Shown here piece by piece: positions 8,507 through 18,688 of a stretch of DNA of 64,000 nucleotides. A program made the position numbers and the translations under genes. This DNA is from Natronohydrobacter thiooxidans. GTDB taxonomy: Bacteria > Pseudomonadota > Alphaproteobacteria > Rhodobacterales > Rhodobacteraceae. Location: positions 372,001 to 436,000 of the forward strand of contig NZ_MJAP01000003.1 in the NCBI RefSeq assembly GCF_001884735.1, in the 5' to 3' direction. Within the stretch, counting starts at the first letter, position 1; each line of letters begins with the position of its first letter. The notes beneath the pieces were generated by a model that saw only the letters and a list, made by a program, of their open reading frames with translations, had not been told where the DNA came from and did not search any database.

Positions 8507-10891
8507 TCACCTGAAATAGCGCGCGGACAAGTGGTCCGAGACGGTCGCCAGCCGCGCGCGATAGGCGCCCAGCGCCTCTGGGGCCATATCCGCGGGATCG
8601 GCCACGCGCAGATCGGTATCGAGCTCCAGAAGGAGCTTCTCGACCGTGCTGAGCCGGTCGCGGTCGGACCCGTGTGGCAGCTCGGCGATATGGGCGCGCA
8701 TTTCGCTGATCTGATAGAGCACCGCGCGCGGGTTGTCCGGGTCCAGCACCAACAGGTCCAGCACGGTTTCGCGCGAGGGTCCGAAGCGATAGCGGCGCTG
8801 ATGGGTCATGATGCAGTCGCCGGTCTCGATGGCGATCTCGTAAATGCCGGGCGCAGAATCCGGAGTGGCGAAGCTCATGAGTTGCAACAGCATCGCATCG
8901 GCGCGTTCCTGCGCGCGGCCCAGCGACAGGAACCGCCAGCCGAGATAGCGATACATGTTCTCATGCACCAGCCCCGAGAAACCCGAAAGCTTGCGCAGCA
9001 AAACGGACATGGCGCGCGCGGCATCATCGCCCGGCGTGACCATACGCGCGAATCTGGCGGTCGTCCTAGCCAGATCATCGAGCGCGTGCCAGCCATCCGG
9101 GGAAAACCGGTCGCGCACTTTCGATGCCGCCGCCCGCGCCGAGGCGATCAGTTCGGGCAATGCCTCGGGCACGGGGCGGTCGGGTGCCAGACCGATACTT
9201 GTGAGATAGGCTTCCAGCACCATCAGGCGCGGATCATCGCGGTCGCCGGTTTCGGCCAGACGCAGGTGATAGGCGCGCAGGAGCCGGATCGCGCCTTCGG
9301 TGCGTTCGACATAGCGGCCCAGCCAATAGAGATTGTCCGCAGCCCGCGCAGGCAGGATCGCGGCTTTTTCGCGCGCGAAACCTGTCTGCGCGGCCAGCGT
9401 ATCGGGGGGCACGGCACGCGGGGCCATGACCCAGACATCGGCGACATTGCCCCCGGCCTGCATGGCAAGGGCATTGGTGTCCTCGCTTCTGCCGATCCGG
9501 GCATAGCCGCCGGGCATGAAGGTCCAGCCCTGCGCTGTGCGGGTAGCGAAGACGCGGATCGTCATCGGGCGCGGCACCAGTCGTCCATTGGCCCAGACCG
9601 GTGTGGTGGAAAGCGTCACCGCCTGTTGCGCGACCAGATTGTGGCCGTTCTGCGCGATCCAGTCCTCCAGAGGGCCGTCTGCCATCGTCAGATTGGCCGC
9701 GCCCAGTGCTGCATCCGCCCCCATGGCGAAAGGCAGGGTCTTTTCCAGCGCGCTGCCGATGATCATGCGCTTGGCATGGGCCTGCACATGGGCGCGTTCG
9801 GCAGGCTGGCCGCACCACCATGTCGCGATATTGGGCAGCGCCAGCGTCTCGCCCAGCAAGTGCCGCGCGATGCGCGGAAAGAAGGCCATGAAGGCGCGGG
9901 TTTCCAGCACGCCGCTGCCCGGCGCGTTGATCAGGCTCAGCCCGCCCTGCCGGAAGGCGCCCAGCAGGCCGGGCGTGCCAAGCTGGGACGCTTCCATCAG
10001 TTCCAGCGGGTCCACGAATTCGTCGTCGATGCGCCGCCACAGCAGCCCCAGCGGTTCCAGCCCGCGCACGGTGCGCACCATGGCCTGCCCGTTCTCGACG
10101 ATCAGATCCTCGCCTTCAAGCAGCATCAGCCCCAGATAGCGGGCGATATAGGTGTGCTCGTAATAGGTGTCATTATTCGGCCCCGGCGTCAGGATCCCCA
10201 TATGGCGCCCCTCGCCTGCCAGCGCCTCCATCGTGGCGCGGAAGCTGCGGAAGAACCCGGCCAGTCGGCGCAGATTGCTGCGCGGGAAAGGGTCGGTGAA
10301 TATCCGCGTGGCGGCCATGCGGTTTTCGAGTGCGAAACCTGCGCCTGACGGGGCTTCGGTCCGGTCGCCCAGCACGAAGAACGATCCGTCCGGCGAGCGC
10401 CCGATCTCAAATGCCAGATGATGCAGCCAATGACCCGAAGCCGGTGTCGTGCCGACCAGCGGGTGCAGCCAATGCGGGTTTCCGGCCACGAGTTCGGCGG
10501 GCAGATGCCCCTCGGCCACCAGTTGCGCGGGCCCGTAGAGGTCGGCCACGATCCGTTCCAGCAGATCCGCGCGCTGTGCAAGCCCGTCGCAGATGGTCTG
10601 CCAGTCGGCATCGGAGATCAGGACCGGCACATGGCTGAGCGGCCATGACCGTTCCTGCGCCGGGCCGCCCGAGTAGAGCCGGAAATAGACGCCCGCATCG
10701 CGCAGATACTGGTCGCCGCGCGCGAAGCGGGTCTCGATCTCCTGCGGCGAGAGCGCCGCCATCTGCTCGATGAAAGCCCGCCAGACCGGGCGCATGCGGC
10801 CCTGCGCATCGAACAGCTCATCCGCGACGCCGGGACGCGGCGTATAATCCTGCAGGACAGGGGGCAGAGGCTGGTGCTGGCGCTCGTTCAT
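8507..10891 (-). CDS. Circularly permuted ATP-grasp type 2 protein fused to alpha-E domain
   Basis: A 794-residue two-domain protein. Residues about 1-475 form a circularly permuted ATP-grasp domain (DUF404/DUF407 type) with GGPAQERSWPLSHVPVLI, the central GILTPGPNNDTYYEH block and GLSLINAPGSGVLE. Residues about 490-794 form an all-helical alpha-E domain (DUF403) starting LPARAADNLYWLGRYVERTEG. In many bacteria these are separate genes; here they are one chain. ATP-grasp enzymes ligate carboxylates to amines, so a peptide or amide ligase is expected, probably together with the two flanking transglutaminase-like proteins. The start is ATG at 10891; the gene follows the upstream one by seven bases. 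Confidence 0.88.
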   Translation of the reverse strand: MNERQHQPLPPVLQDYTPRPGVADELFDAQGRMRPVWRAFIEQMAALSPQEIETRFARGDQYLRDAGVYFRLYSGGPAQERSWPLSHVPVLISDADWQTICDGLAQRADLLERIVADLYGPAQLVAEGHLPAELVAGNPHWLHPLVGTTPASGHWLHHLAFEIGRSPDGSFFVLGDRTEAPSGAGFALENRMAATRIFTDPFPRSNLRRLAGFFRSFRATMEALAGEGRHMGILTPGPNNDTYYEHTYIARYLGLMLLEGEDLIVENGQAMVRTVRGLEPLGLLWRRIDDEFVDPLELMEASQLGTPGLLGAFRQGGLSLINAPGSGVLETRAFMAFFPRIARHLLGETLALPNIATWWCGQPAERAHVQAHAKRMIIGSALEKTLPFAMGADAALGAANLTMADGPLEDWIAQNGHNLVAQQAVTLSTTPVWANGRLVPRPMTIRVFATRTAQGWTFMPGGYARIGRSEDTNALAMQAGGNVADVWVMAPRAVPPDTLAAQTGFAREKAAILPARAADNLYWLGRYVERTEGAIRLLRAYHLRLAETGDRDDPRLMVLEAYLTSIGLAPDRPVPEALPELIASARAAASKVRDRFSPDGWHALDDLARTTARFARMVTPGDDAARAMSVLLRKLSGFSGLVHENMYRYLGWRFLSLGRAQERADAMLLQLMSFATPDSAPGIYEIAIETGDCIMTHQRRYRFGPSRETVLDLLVLDPDNPRAVLYQISEMRAHIAELPHGSDRDRLSTVEKLLLELDTDLRVADPADMAPEALGAYRARLATVSDHLSARYFR

Positions 10892-10898
10892 CGCGGTG

Positions 10899-13800
10899 TC
10901 ATACAGAAGCGCCGCGCCGCAAGTCCAGTGTCATCGGAAATTCGGGATGCGGCACTTCGGGCGCGGGCTGATAGGCGCCGGTCGAATGGCCCAGCGCCTC
11001 GAAGCGGGCAAGGCGGCGGGCTTCGGCCTCATAGCCATTGACCGGGAAAGTGTCATAATTCCGCCCGCCCGGATGGGCGACATGATAGACGCAGCCCCCC
11101 AGCGCACGCCCGGTCCATGTGTCATAGATGTCAAAGGTCAGCGGCGCATTGACCGGCAGCACCGGGTGCAGGGCCGCGGCGGGTTGCCATGCCTTGAAGC
11201 GCACGCCGCCCACGCTTTCGCCCGAGATGCCGGTTTTCGCCAGCGGCACCGGGCGCTGGTTGCACATCACGCGGTAGCGGTCCTGATGCAAGCTGGTCAG
11301 CCGGACCTGCAGGCGTTCCACCGAACTGTCGGTATAGCGCACGGTTCCGCCAATCGCGCCGGTTTCGCCCAGCACATGCCAGGGCTCCAGCGCCTGCCGC
11401 AGTTCCAGATGCACGCCCTCGACCTCGATCTGGCCGCAGAAGGGGAAGCGGAATTCGGCCTGCGCGCGGAACCATTCGGGGTCCATGTCAAACCCATGCG
11501 CGCGCAGATCGGCCAGAAGCGACAGGAAATCGGCCCAGACGAAATGCGGCAGCATCATGCGGTCATGCAGCACCGTGCCCCAGCGCACGGGGGCGGAGCG
11601 CACGGGATCCGCCGCCACCCGCGCGATGATGGCGCGGATCAGGAGTTGCTGGGCAAGGTTCATGCGCGGATGAGGGGGCATTTCAAACCCACGGAACTCG
11701 ACGAGCCCCAGCCGCCCGGTCGGGCCATCGGGGGAATAGAGCTTGTCGATGCAGATTTCGGCGCGGTGGGTGTTGCCGGTCACGTCGATCAGGATATTCC
11801 TGAGCAGCCGGTCCACCAGCCAGGGCGGCGGCAAGGGACCGCCAGCAACCGGATCGCCGATCTGAGCAAGCGCGATTTCCAGCTCATAAAGGCTGTCATG
11901 GCGCGCTTCATCAATGCGCGGGGCTTGAGAGGTGGGGCCGATGAACAGGCCCGAGAACAGATAGCTGAGCGAGGGGTGGCGCTGCCAGATCAGGATCAGC
12001 GATTTCAAGAGATCGGGGCGGCGCAGGAAGGGGCTGTCCTCCATCGTGGCGCCGCCCACGACCACATGATTGCCGCCGCCGGTGCCGGTATGGCGCCCGT
12101 CGATCATGAATTTATCCGCCCCCAGACGGCATAGGCGGGCCTCGTCATAGATCGCCTCGGTGGTGGCCACGCAATCTTCCCAGCTATGGGCTGGGTGGAT
12201 ATTCACCTCGATCACACCGGGATCGGGGGCCACGCGAATCACATTCAGGCGCGGGTCATGCGGGGGTGCATAGCCTTCGATATGGATCGGCAGGTCCAGA
12301 TCGGCGGCGGTTGCCTCGGCGGCGGCCAGCAGGTCGAGATAATCCTCCAGCGTCTCGCAGGGCGGCATGAAGAGGCACAGCCGCCCGTCGCGTGGCTCGA
12401 TGGCGATGGCGGTGCGCACCTGACCCTGCGCCGGGTCCACGCCGTCTTGCGGGGTGATCGCCTGACGCCGGGTGTCATCGGCGCGGAAGGCGCCATCCTG
12501 CGCGTGCCCGGCGGAGGTGGGCGGCAGCATGGCGGCTTGCTCGGCTTCCTCGCGGGCCAGACGGTCGATTTCGGCCTGAACCTCGGCGCGGCGGGCGGCA
12601 TGGCGGGCGTGGAAATCCGGCAAGGGGGCCAGCGGCAGCGAGGTATCGGCGGGGTAGCTGTAGGGGTATTGCGCGGGCGGGATATAGGGCAGACTGCCCA
12701 AGGGCAGGCGGAAGCCCACCGGGCTGTCACCGGGCACAAGGAACAGCTTGCCGCGCCGGGGTTTCCACATCTCGGAGCGCCAGCGCGGGGCAGAGGCGGC
12801 ACTTTGCCAGCGCTGGATCGGCAGCACGAAACCCGCCGGATCGGTCAACCCGCGATTGAAGACGCGCGCGATACGGGCGCGTTCCTCGGCATCTTTCAGC
12901 TTCGCGTTTTCGGGCGTGACATTCGGCGGCAGCAGCGATTCCTTCAAGATCCACTCGGCGGGATCCTCATAGGCGGGCTGGGCGTGCTCGCGCGCGATCC
13001 CGAGTTTCTCGGCAAACCCTTCCATGAAAGCCTGCGCCTGATCGGGGCCGGAATTGTAATCCTGCGCTTCCTGCGCGACCAGATCGGGGTTTTGCCATAC
13101 GGGCCGCCCGTCGCGCCGCCAGTAGAGCGAGAAGGTCCAGCGCGGCAGGGTCTCGCCCGGATACCATTTGCCCTGCCCGTAATGCAGAAAACCGCCCGGC
13201 GCGAACCGCGCGCGCAAGCGCCGGATCAGCTTGTCGGCCAGATCGCGTTTGGTGGGGCCGACGGCATCAGTGTTCCATTCGGCGCTCTCGAAATCGTCGA
13301 TCGAGACGAAAGTCGGCTCTCCGCCCATGGTCAGGCGCAGATCGGCGGCATTCAGCGCCGCATCGACCTTTTCGCCCATCGCATTCAGCCGCTCCCATGC
13401 GTCATCGCTGAAAGGCCTGGTGATGCGCGGATGCTCGGCCACGCGGCGGACCTGCATGTCGAAATCGAAACTGACCTGCGTGTCCGGCGCGCCGGAAAAC
13501 CCGCCCGAGATCGGGGCAGCGTTGCGGAAATGCGGGGTTGCGGCCAGCGGGATATGGCTCTCGCCGGTCAAAAGGCCCGAGGTCGGGTCCAGCCCGATCC
13601 AGCCCGCGCCGGGGATATAGGCTTCGACCCAGGCGTGCAGATCGGTGAAATCAACCTCGGTGCCCGATGGGCCATCGAGCGCCTTCACATCGGGGGCAAG
13701 CTGGATCAGATAGCCCGAGACAAATCGCGCCGCGACGCCCAGATGGCGCAGCGCCTGCACCAGAAGCCAGCTCGAATCGCGGCACGAGCCTTCGGCCTTG

Positions 13801-14321
13801 CCCAGAGTTTCCTCGGGCGTCTGCACGCCGGGTTCCATGCGGATCGTGTAATTCACCACCTCGCTGACGCGCCGGTTCAGCATGACAAGGAAATCCACCG
13901 TGATCATCGGCTCGCGCGGGATCGTGGCGAGGAAGCCCGCGAGCAGCGGTCCGGCAGGTTCGGCGCGTTTGTAGATCACCAGATCCTCGGCCAGATCGGC
14001 GGGATAGTCGAAGGGCCATTTCTCGGCCCCCTCTTCGGTGAAGAAATCGAACGGGTTATAGACCGACATATCGGCGGTCAGATCGACCTCGATCTTCAAC
14101 TCGGTGACGGGTTCGGGGAATACGAAACGCGCCAGCCAGTTGCCGTAAGGGTCTTGCTGGTGATTGACGAAATGCCCGCCCGGCGAGACCTTGAGACTAT
14201 GCGCCAGCACACGGGTGCGCGAATGCGGCGCGGGGCGCAGGCGGATGATCTGCGGCCCGAGCATGACCGGGCGGTCATAGGTGTAATGGGTCAGGTGATA
14301 GATACTGGCATGAATCGCCAT
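10899..14321 (-). CDS. Large transglutaminase-like protein with DUF2126 domain
   Basis: A 1140-residue protein, the first gene of the operon. Residues about 1-100 are a Bact_transglu_N-like domain. Residues about 160-260 are the transglutaminase core, with Cys in [12 protein letters not shown], His in [14 protein letters not shown] and Asp in GLDPTSG. The remaining 850 residues match DUF2126, seen as [40 protein letters not shown] and [15 protein letters not shown]. The DUF2126 part resembles glutamine-synthetase/GCS-type ligase folds in published fold predictions. The full length fits the family. It has no signal peptide, so it acts in the cytoplasm. Confidence 0.88.
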   Translation of the reverse strand: MAIHASIYHLTHYTYDRPVMLGPQIIRLRPAPHSRTRVLAHSLKVSPGGHFVNHQQDPYGNWLARFVFPEPVTELKIEVDLTADMSVYNPFDFFTEEGAEKWPFDYPADLAEDLVIYKRAEPAGPLLAGFLATIPREPMITVDFLVMLNRRVSEVVNYTIRMEPGVQTPEETLGKAEGSCRDSSWLLVQALRHLGVAARFVSGYLIQLAPDVKALDGPSGTEVDFTDLHAWVEAYIPGAGWIGLDPTSGLLTGESHIPLAATPHFRNAAPISGGFSGAPDTQVSFDFDMQVRRVAEHPRITRPFSDDAWERLNAMGEKVDAALNAADLRLTMGGEPTFVSIDDFESAEWNTDAVGPTKRDLADKLIRRLRARFAPGGFLHYGQGKWYPGETLPRWTFSLYWRRDGRPVWQNPDLVAQEAQDYNSGPDQAQAFMEGFAEKLGIAREHAQPAYEDPAEWILKESLLPPNVTPENAKLKDAEERARIARVFNRGLTDPAGFVLPIQRWQSAASAPRWRSEMWKPRRGKLFLVPGDSPVGFRLPLGSLPYIPPAQYPYSYPADTSLPLAPLPDFHARHAARRAEVQAEIDRLAREEAEQAAMLPPTSAGHAQDGAFRADDTRRQAITPQDGVDPAQGQVRTAIAIEPRDGRLCLFMPPCETLEDYLDLLAAAEATAADLDLPIHIEGYAPPHDPRLNVIRVAPDPGVIEVNIHPAHSWEDCVATTEAIYDEARLCRLGADKFMIDGRHTGTGGGNHVVVGGATMEDSPFLRRPDLLKSLILIWQRHPSLSYLFSGLFIGPTSQAPRIDEARHDSLYELEIALAQIGDPVAGGPLPPPWLVDRLLRNILIDVTGNTHRAEICIDKLYSPDGPTGRLGLVEFRGFEMPPHPRMNLAQQLLIRAIIARVAADPVRSAPVRWGTVLHDRMMLPHFVWADFLSLLADLRAHGFDMDPEWFRAQAEFRFPFCGQIEVEGVHLELRQALEPWHVLGETGAIGGTVRYTDSSVERLQVRLTSLHQDRYRVMCNQRPVPLAKTGISGESVGGVRFKAWQPAAALHPVLPVNAPLTFDIYDTWTGRALGGCVYHVAHPGGRNYDTFPVNGYEAEARRLARFEALGHSTGAYQPAPEVPHPEFPMTLDLRRGASV

Positions 14322-14379
14322 CTGGGTCCGTCCGTTCGCTGCGCTTTGACACCGACCCTAGCCCGGTTCGCGGATTTGT

Positions 14380-14417
14380 CTGCCCCCAAGGCATGGCGCA
14401 GCGCCTTTTGGGGGCAG
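14380..14417 (-). terminator. Stem-loop downstream of the ABC ATPase gene
   Basis: CTGCCCCCAA (14380-14389) pairs with TTGGGGGCAG (14408-14417), and an inner GGC/GCC extends the stem past a small bulge. It sits between the end of the ATPase gene (14458) and the start of the transglutaminase operon (14321), both on the minus strand. There is no U-tract, so it is only a possible terminator or transcript-end stabiliser. Confidence 0.45.
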
Positions 14418-14457
14418 TTCGTGGCAAAAATGCCTGTCGCTTGGGCGCAAGCCGCCC

Positions 14458-15510
14458 TCAGCGCAGCCTGTGGCCGGTCGTCTTGTCGAAGAGGAACATC
14501 GCCGCCGCATCCGCCTGCACCGCGATGGGCGCGCCGGGGCGTTCGACATGGGTGCCATCGGTCTCGATCACCAGCTTGGGCTGGCCCTCGCGCAGGCAAT
14601 GGATATAGGACACGCCCCCCAGCGCCTCGGTCATCTCGACCCGGTGTGTTTCACCGGCGACGATCCGCAGGTCTTGCGGGCGGAACCCGGCCACCAGTTC
14701 CGAGACATGCGCCGGGCACTGGCAGGGGATCACGCTGTCGCCCAGCGCGGGCACGATGATACCGCCTTCGGCGCGGTTTGCCGCCAGCAGGTTCATCGCG
14801 GGCGAGCCGATGAAGCCTGCCACAAACAGGTTGTCCGGGTCGCGATAGAGATCGAGCGGCGCACCGACCTGTTCCACCCGGCCCGCGCGCAGCACCACGA
14901 TCTTGTCGGCCAGCGTCATTGCCTCGACCTGATCATGGGTCACATAGATCATGGTCGCGCCGATCTCGCGATGCAGCCGCGCCAGTTCCACCCGCATCTC
15001 GACGCGCAATTCCGCATCGAGATTCGACAGCGGCTCATCAAAGAGAAACACCTCAGGGCCGCGCACGATGGCGCGACCGATGGCGACGCGCTGGCGCTGC
15101 CCGCCAGAGAGCGCCTTGGGCTTGCGCTCCAGATAGGGGCCAAGTTTCAGGATTTCGGCGGCGCGACCGACCTTTTCGTGGATTTCGGCCTTGGGATGGC
15201 CGTTCATCTTCAGCCCGAAGCCCATGTTTTCGGCGACCGACATATGCGGATAGAGCGCGTAGGTCTGAAACACCATCGCCACGCCGCGCTGCGCCGGGTC
15301 CAGCCGCGTCACATCGCGCGTGCCGATGCGGATTTCCCCGTCCGAGGTTTCTTCCAGCCCGGCGATCATGCGCAAGAGCGTGGATTTTCCGCAGCCCGAG
15401 GGGCCCACGAAAACGCAGAACTCGCCGGGATTGATCGCCAGATCGACCCCGTGGATCACCTGTGTTTCGCCGTATTTCTTGATGACATTGGACAGATTGA
15501 CGCCAGACAT
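14458..15510 (-). CDS. Sugar ABC transporter ATPase, UgpC/MalK family
   Basis: A 350-residue ATPase that should energise the divergently encoded sugar permeases. Walker A is GPSGCGKST (near residue 37), the signature is [15 protein letters not shown], and Walker B is [12 protein letters not shown]. The C-terminal third is the TOBE/OB regulatory region found in MalK/UgpC proteins. It lies three bases after the IclR regulator gene in the same operon. The binding protein and permeases are on the opposite strand from 16435, and no other ATPase gene is in that operon. Confidence 0.9.
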   Translation of the reverse strand: MSGVNLSNVIKKYGETQVIHGVDLAINPGEFCVFVGPSGCGKSTLLRMIAGLEETSDGEIRIGTRDVTRLDPAQRGVAMVFQTYALYPHMSVAENMGFGLKMNGHPKAEIHEKVGRAAEILKLGPYLERKPKALSGGQRQRVAIGRAIVRGPEVFLFDEPLSNLDAELRVEMRVELARLHREIGATMIYVTHDQVEAMTLADKIVVLRAGRVEQVGAPLDLYRDPDNLFVAGFIGSPAMNLLAANRAEGGIIVPALGDSVIPCQCPAHVSELVAGFRPQDLRIVAGETHRVEMTEALGGVSYIHCLREGQPKLVIETDGTHVERPGAPIAVQADAAAMFLFDKTTGHRLR

Positions 15511-15513
15511 GAT

Positions 15514-16320
15514 TCAGGCCCTCTTGCGCGGTTGCGTTTTGTCTTCCTCGGGGAAGCGCCAGGTTTCGGTTTCCTGCGCGATGGTCTGCGCAATGCTCTG
15601 GATCCGGGGCACCAGTTCCTCCAGCGCGGCCAGCGAGGTGCGCGCCGTGGTCGAGGTCACGGACAAGGCCCCCAGCACGGCGCCGCGCGAGGACAGGATC
15701 GGCAGCGCCACGCAGATGATGCCGGGTTCGTGCTCTTCATCATCGAAGGCGAAACCGCGCGCGCGGATCTGCTCCAGCTCGGCGCGCATCGCCTCGGGGG
15801 TGGTCACTGTCTTGGGGGTGAAGGGATGCCAGCTTTGCTGCGCCAGCACCTCTGGCAACCGCTCCTGCGGCAGATGGGCGAGCATCGCCTTGCCGACGCC
15901 GGTGCAATAGGCGGGGCCGACCTTGCCCGCCTGGCTATACATATGCACCGGGTCGCGGGCATTGCGCTTGTCGACATAAAGCACCTGCGCATGGTCAAGC
16001 TGCGCCAGATGCACGGTCTCGCCCACCTCTGCGGAAAGCTGGTCCAGATAGGGCCGCGCGATGGGCGCGAGCGAGCTTTGCTGCCAGGCCACATGCGCGA
16101 GCCGCACCAGCCGGATACCCGGGCTGTAGCTGGCGCGGTCCGGATCAAAGGCCAGCATCCGCTGGCTGACCAGCGTCTGCAAGAGCCGGTAGAGTGTCGC
16201 CTTGGGATAGGGGCTTTGCTCCAGCAGGTCCGAAAACCGGACAGGCCGCCCATGCCCTGCGACCAGATCAAGCACCTCCAGCGCCTTGGCAACAGTTCCG
16301 TCTGATGTGGCTGCGCTCAT
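15514..16320 (-). CDS. IclR-family transcriptional regulator of the galactoside regulon
   Basis: A 268-residue regulator with an N-terminal winged helix (residues about 8-70, VAKALEVLDLV...YPKATLYRLLQTL) and a C-terminal IclR ligand-binding domain with GVGKAMLAHLP. The ATG at 16320 is chosen because GGGAGGGG precedes it at good spacing; a GTG seven codons upstream is less likely. It is divergent from the sugar operon, so it probably represses that operon and itself and responds to a pathway sugar or sugar acid. That effector role is inference from position. Confidence 0.9.
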   Translation of the reverse strand: MSAATSDGTVAKALEVLDLVAGHGRPVRFSDLLEQSPYPKATLYRLLQTLVSQRMLAFDPDRASYSPGIRLVRLAHVAWQQSSLAPIARPYLDQLSAEVGETVHLAQLDHAQVLYVDKRNARDPVHMYSQAGKVGPAYCTGVGKAMLAHLPQERLPEVLAQQSWHPFTPKTVTTPEAMRAELEQIRARGFAFDDEEHEPGIICVALPILSSRGAVLGALSVTSTTARTSLAALEELVPRIQSIAQTIAQETETWRFPEEDKTQPRKRA

Positions 16321-16351
16321 CACCCCTCCCAAGGCGGACACAAAGATTCCC

Positions 16352-16417
16352 TTGACAAGGCATAGCGACTCGCGCCATCTTTTTCAATATGTAAAAATAA
16401 GTTTCAAATAGTGAAAC
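16352..16417 (+). promoter_or_regulatory. Divergent promoters and paired IclR-type operators
   Basis: Rightward: TTGACA at 16352-16357 with a weak -10 near 16376-16381. Leftward, for the regulator: TTGAAA (complement of 16382-16387), a 17-base spacer, then TATGCC (complement of 16359-16364). A perfect dyad GTTTCA-N5-TGAAAC lies at 16401-16417, just upstream of the ribosome-binding site of the binding-protein gene. A looser copy, TTTTCA-N4-GTAAAA type, is at 16381-16396, two helical turns away. Both fit repression of the rightward promoter by the divergent IclR protein. Confidence 0.6.
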
Positions 16418-16434
16418 CTGCAAGGGAGGACATC

Positions 16435-17682
16435 ATGCGGTTCACATTCAAGGGCGCGGCAGCAATGCTGGCGCTGACGACAGCACTGGCACTGCCTGCC
16501 AGCGCCGAACTGACCGGCGATCTGCGCATTTTCTTCAATGACCAGAACCCGGCCCCGCGCGCAGCGATCGAAGGCGCTGTCGAGCGTTTTCAGGCCCTGC
16601 ATCCCGGCCTGAATATCGACCTGACCCTGATCGACCGCGAAGCCAACAAGACCCAGATCCGCAACTATCTGACCGCCAATGCGCCGGATGTGAACGGCTG
16701 GTATGCGGGCAACCGGATGCGGCCCTATGTTTCGGCGGGTCTGTTCGAAGATGTCTCGGATCTCTGGGAAGGGCCGATGGGCGAAGAACTTGCCTCGACC
16801 CTGCCGGCGCTGACGCTGGACGGCAAGCAATGGGGCGTGCCCTACAGCTACTATCAATGGGGCATCTATTACCGCGAGGATATCTACGCGGAACTGGGCC
16901 TGACCCCCGCCGCCACCTGGGAAGAGGAAAAGGCCAATTGTCAGGTCATCCTCGATTCGGGGCGCAAATGCTACGCCATTGGGTCGCGCCATCCCTGGAC
17001 CACGGGCGGCTGGTTCGACTATCTGAACCTGCGCACGCATGGCTATGATTTCCACATGGAGCTGACCGCAGGCGAGGTCGCATGGACCGATGAGCGTGTG
17101 CGCGAGACCTTTGCCAAATGGCGCGAATTGCTGGATATGGGTGCCTTCATCGACAACCCGACCGCCTATGACTGGCAGGAAGCCCTGCCCTTCGTGGTCA
17201 ATGGCGAGGCCACGGCCTATCTGATGGGCAATTTCGTGGTGGCGCCGCTGAAGGAAGCCGGGCTGACCGATGACAATCTGGGCTTCTACCCCTTCCCGGA
17301 AATCACGCCGGGGATTCCGCGCGCTGAAGATGCGCCCACCGACACGCTGCATATCCCGGCACAGGCCCAGAACAAGGAAGCCGCCCGCGCCTTCCTTCTC
17401 TATGTTGCCAGCGCCGAGAATCAGGCCCTGATGAACGAGATTCTGGGCCAGCTTCCGATCAACTCGACAGCCGAAGTGGGTGATGACAAGTTCATTCAGG
17501 CCGGTTTCGAGATGCTCTCAACCGCGCCGGGCGGGATCGCGCAATTCTTCGACCGCGACACCGATGCCGAAATGGCTTCGGTCGGCATGGAAGGGTTTCA
17601 GGAATTCATGATGTTCCCGGACAATCTGGACGAGATCCTGAACCGCCTTGACGCCGTGCGCCAACGCGTGGCCGCACGCTGA
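16435..17682 (+). CDS. Sugar ABC transporter, extracellular solute-binding protein (family 1)
   Basis: A 415-residue periplasmic binding protein. The ATG at 16435 follows AAGGGAGG and gives a signal peptide ending ALPASA. The mature protein (ELTGDLRIFFNDQNP...) has the family-1 binding-protein pattern, with VNGWYAGNRMRPYVSAGLFEDVSDLW and YYQWGIYYRED. With GH4 and GH42 enzymes downstream the ligand is probably an alpha- or beta-galactoside such as melibiose, raffinose or lactose. The sequence alone does not prove the ligand. A strong hairpin follows the gene. Confidence 0.9.
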   Translation: MRFTFKGAAAMLALTTALALPASAELTGDLRIFFNDQNPAPRAAIEGAVERFQALHPGLNIDLTLIDREANKTQIRNYLTANAPDVNGWYAGNRMRPYVSAGLFEDVSDLWEGPMGEELASTLPALTLDGKQWGVPYSYYQWGIYYREDIYAELGLTPAATWEEEKANCQVILDSGRKCYAIGSRHPWTTGGWFDYLNLRTHGYDFHMELTAGEVAWTDERVRETFAKWRELLDMGAFIDNPTAYDWQEALPFVVNGEATAYLMGNFVVAPLKEAGLTDDNLGFYPFPEITPGIPRAEDAPTDTLHIPAQAQNKEAARAFLLYVASAENQALMNEILGQLPINSTAEVGDDKFIQAGFEMLSTAPGGIAQFFDRDTDAEMASVGMEGFQEFMMFPDNLDEILNRLDAVRQRVAAR

Positions 17683-17698
17683 GGGTTCCTCCCCCCCA

Positions 17699-17729
17699 CC
17701 GGGGGCGGTGGCGACGCCGCCGCCCCCGG
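17699..17729 (+). promoter_or_regulatory. Intra-operon hairpin between binding-protein and permease genes
   Basis: Positions 17699-17712 pair with 17716-17729 to make a 14-bp, almost all G-C stem with one G-U pair and a three-base loop. There is no U-tract, so full termination is unlikely. It should shield the binding-protein message from 3' decay and raise its level over the permeases, as in other binding-protein operons. Confidence 0.7.
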
Positions 17730-17761
17730 ATCGTCACTTTCCGAAAAGACAGGACAGGGCC

Positions 17762-18688
17762 ATGGCGCAGATCAGCGAACCGATACAAACCACCCGTGAC
17801 AGTCGCGGCTGGTGGGCGCGCAACCAGATGCGCGCGGCCCCCTGGCTGTTTCTGGCCCCCGGCATTGTCTTCTTTGCGGTCTATGTGGTCCTGCCGATTT
17901 TCCAGAGCTTTCATATCAGCTTCTATCGCTGGGATGGTCTGGGCGAGGCGACCCCTGTGGGCCTCGACAATTACCGCCAGTTGCTGGACGACCGTGCCTT
18001 CTATGTCTCGTTGCGCAACAATCTGACATGGCTGCTGCTCTACCTGCTCGCGATTCCGGCGGGGCTGATGATCGCGCTGTTTCTCAACCAGCAGATCCGG
18101 GGGATGCGGCTTTACAAATCGCTGTTCTTCTTTCCCTTCGTCATCAGTCAGGTGGTCGTGGGGCTGGTCTTCGTGTGGTTCTACAATCCCGCCATCGGGT
18201 TGTGGAACCCGCTGATCGGGCTGTTCGGCTTCGCGCCGATGAATATTCTGGGCAATCCGCAGACCGTGACCTATGGCATCATCGCCGCCGGGCTCTGGCC
18301 GCAGATCGCCTATTGCATGATCCTGTATCTGACCGGCCTGAATGCCGTCGATCCCGAACAGGTCGAGGCCGCGCGGCTGGATGGTGCGAAGGGCTTGAAA
18401 ATGCTCTGGTATGTGATCCTGCCGCAATTGCGCCCCGCGACCTTCATCGCTGTCGTCGTGACCGTGATCGGCGCGCTGCGCAGTTTCGATATGGTCTCGG
18501 TGATGACACGCGGGGGGCCCTTCGGCTCCAGCCGGGTGCTGGCCTATTACATGTTCGAGGTCTCACTGTCGGAATACGGTTTCCGCATGGGCTATGGCGC
18601 GGCAATCGCGGTCGTGCTGTTCCTGATCATGCTGGTCTATATCGCCTTCTTCCTGTGGCGGATGTGGCGCGAGGAAAGGGAAGCATGA
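17762..18688 (+). CDS. Sugar ABC transporter permease (MalF-like)
   Basis: A 308-residue inner-membrane permease. It starts at ATG 17762, after AGGACAGGG; an upstream in-frame start would add a Pro-rich, non-membrane leader read through the hairpin. It has six hydrophobic segments. The EAA loop that docks with the ATPase is QVEAARLDGAKGLKMLWYVILP (near residue 200). The gene ends ATGA, overlapping the YjbR-type gene. Confidence 0.9.
   Translation: MAQISEPIQTTRDSRGWWARNQMRAAPWLFLAPGIVFFAVYVVLPIFQSFHISFYRWDGLGEATPVGLDNYRQLLDDRAFYVSLRNNLTWLLLYLLAIPAGLMIALFLNQQIRGMRLYKSLFFFPFVISQVVVGLVFVWFYNPAIGLWNPLIGLFGFAPMNILGNPQTVTYGIIAAGLWPQIAYCMILYLTGLNAVDPEQVEAARLDGAKGLKMLWYVILPQLRPATFIAVVVTVIGALRSFDMVSVMTRGGPFGSSRVLAYYMFEVSLSEYGFRMGYGAAIAVVLFLIMLVYIAFFLWRMWREEREA

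Noticed and set aside
8501..14759. Long plus-strand open frames opposite the transglutaminase/ATP-grasp operon
   Set aside because: They mirror three well-supported minus-strand genes and show no motifs of their own.
17812..18684. Long frame leading into the YjbR-type gene, suggesting a fusion
   Set aside because: This part is the shifted frame of the permease; the YjbR-type gene has its own ATG at 18685 with AGGAAAGGG upstream.
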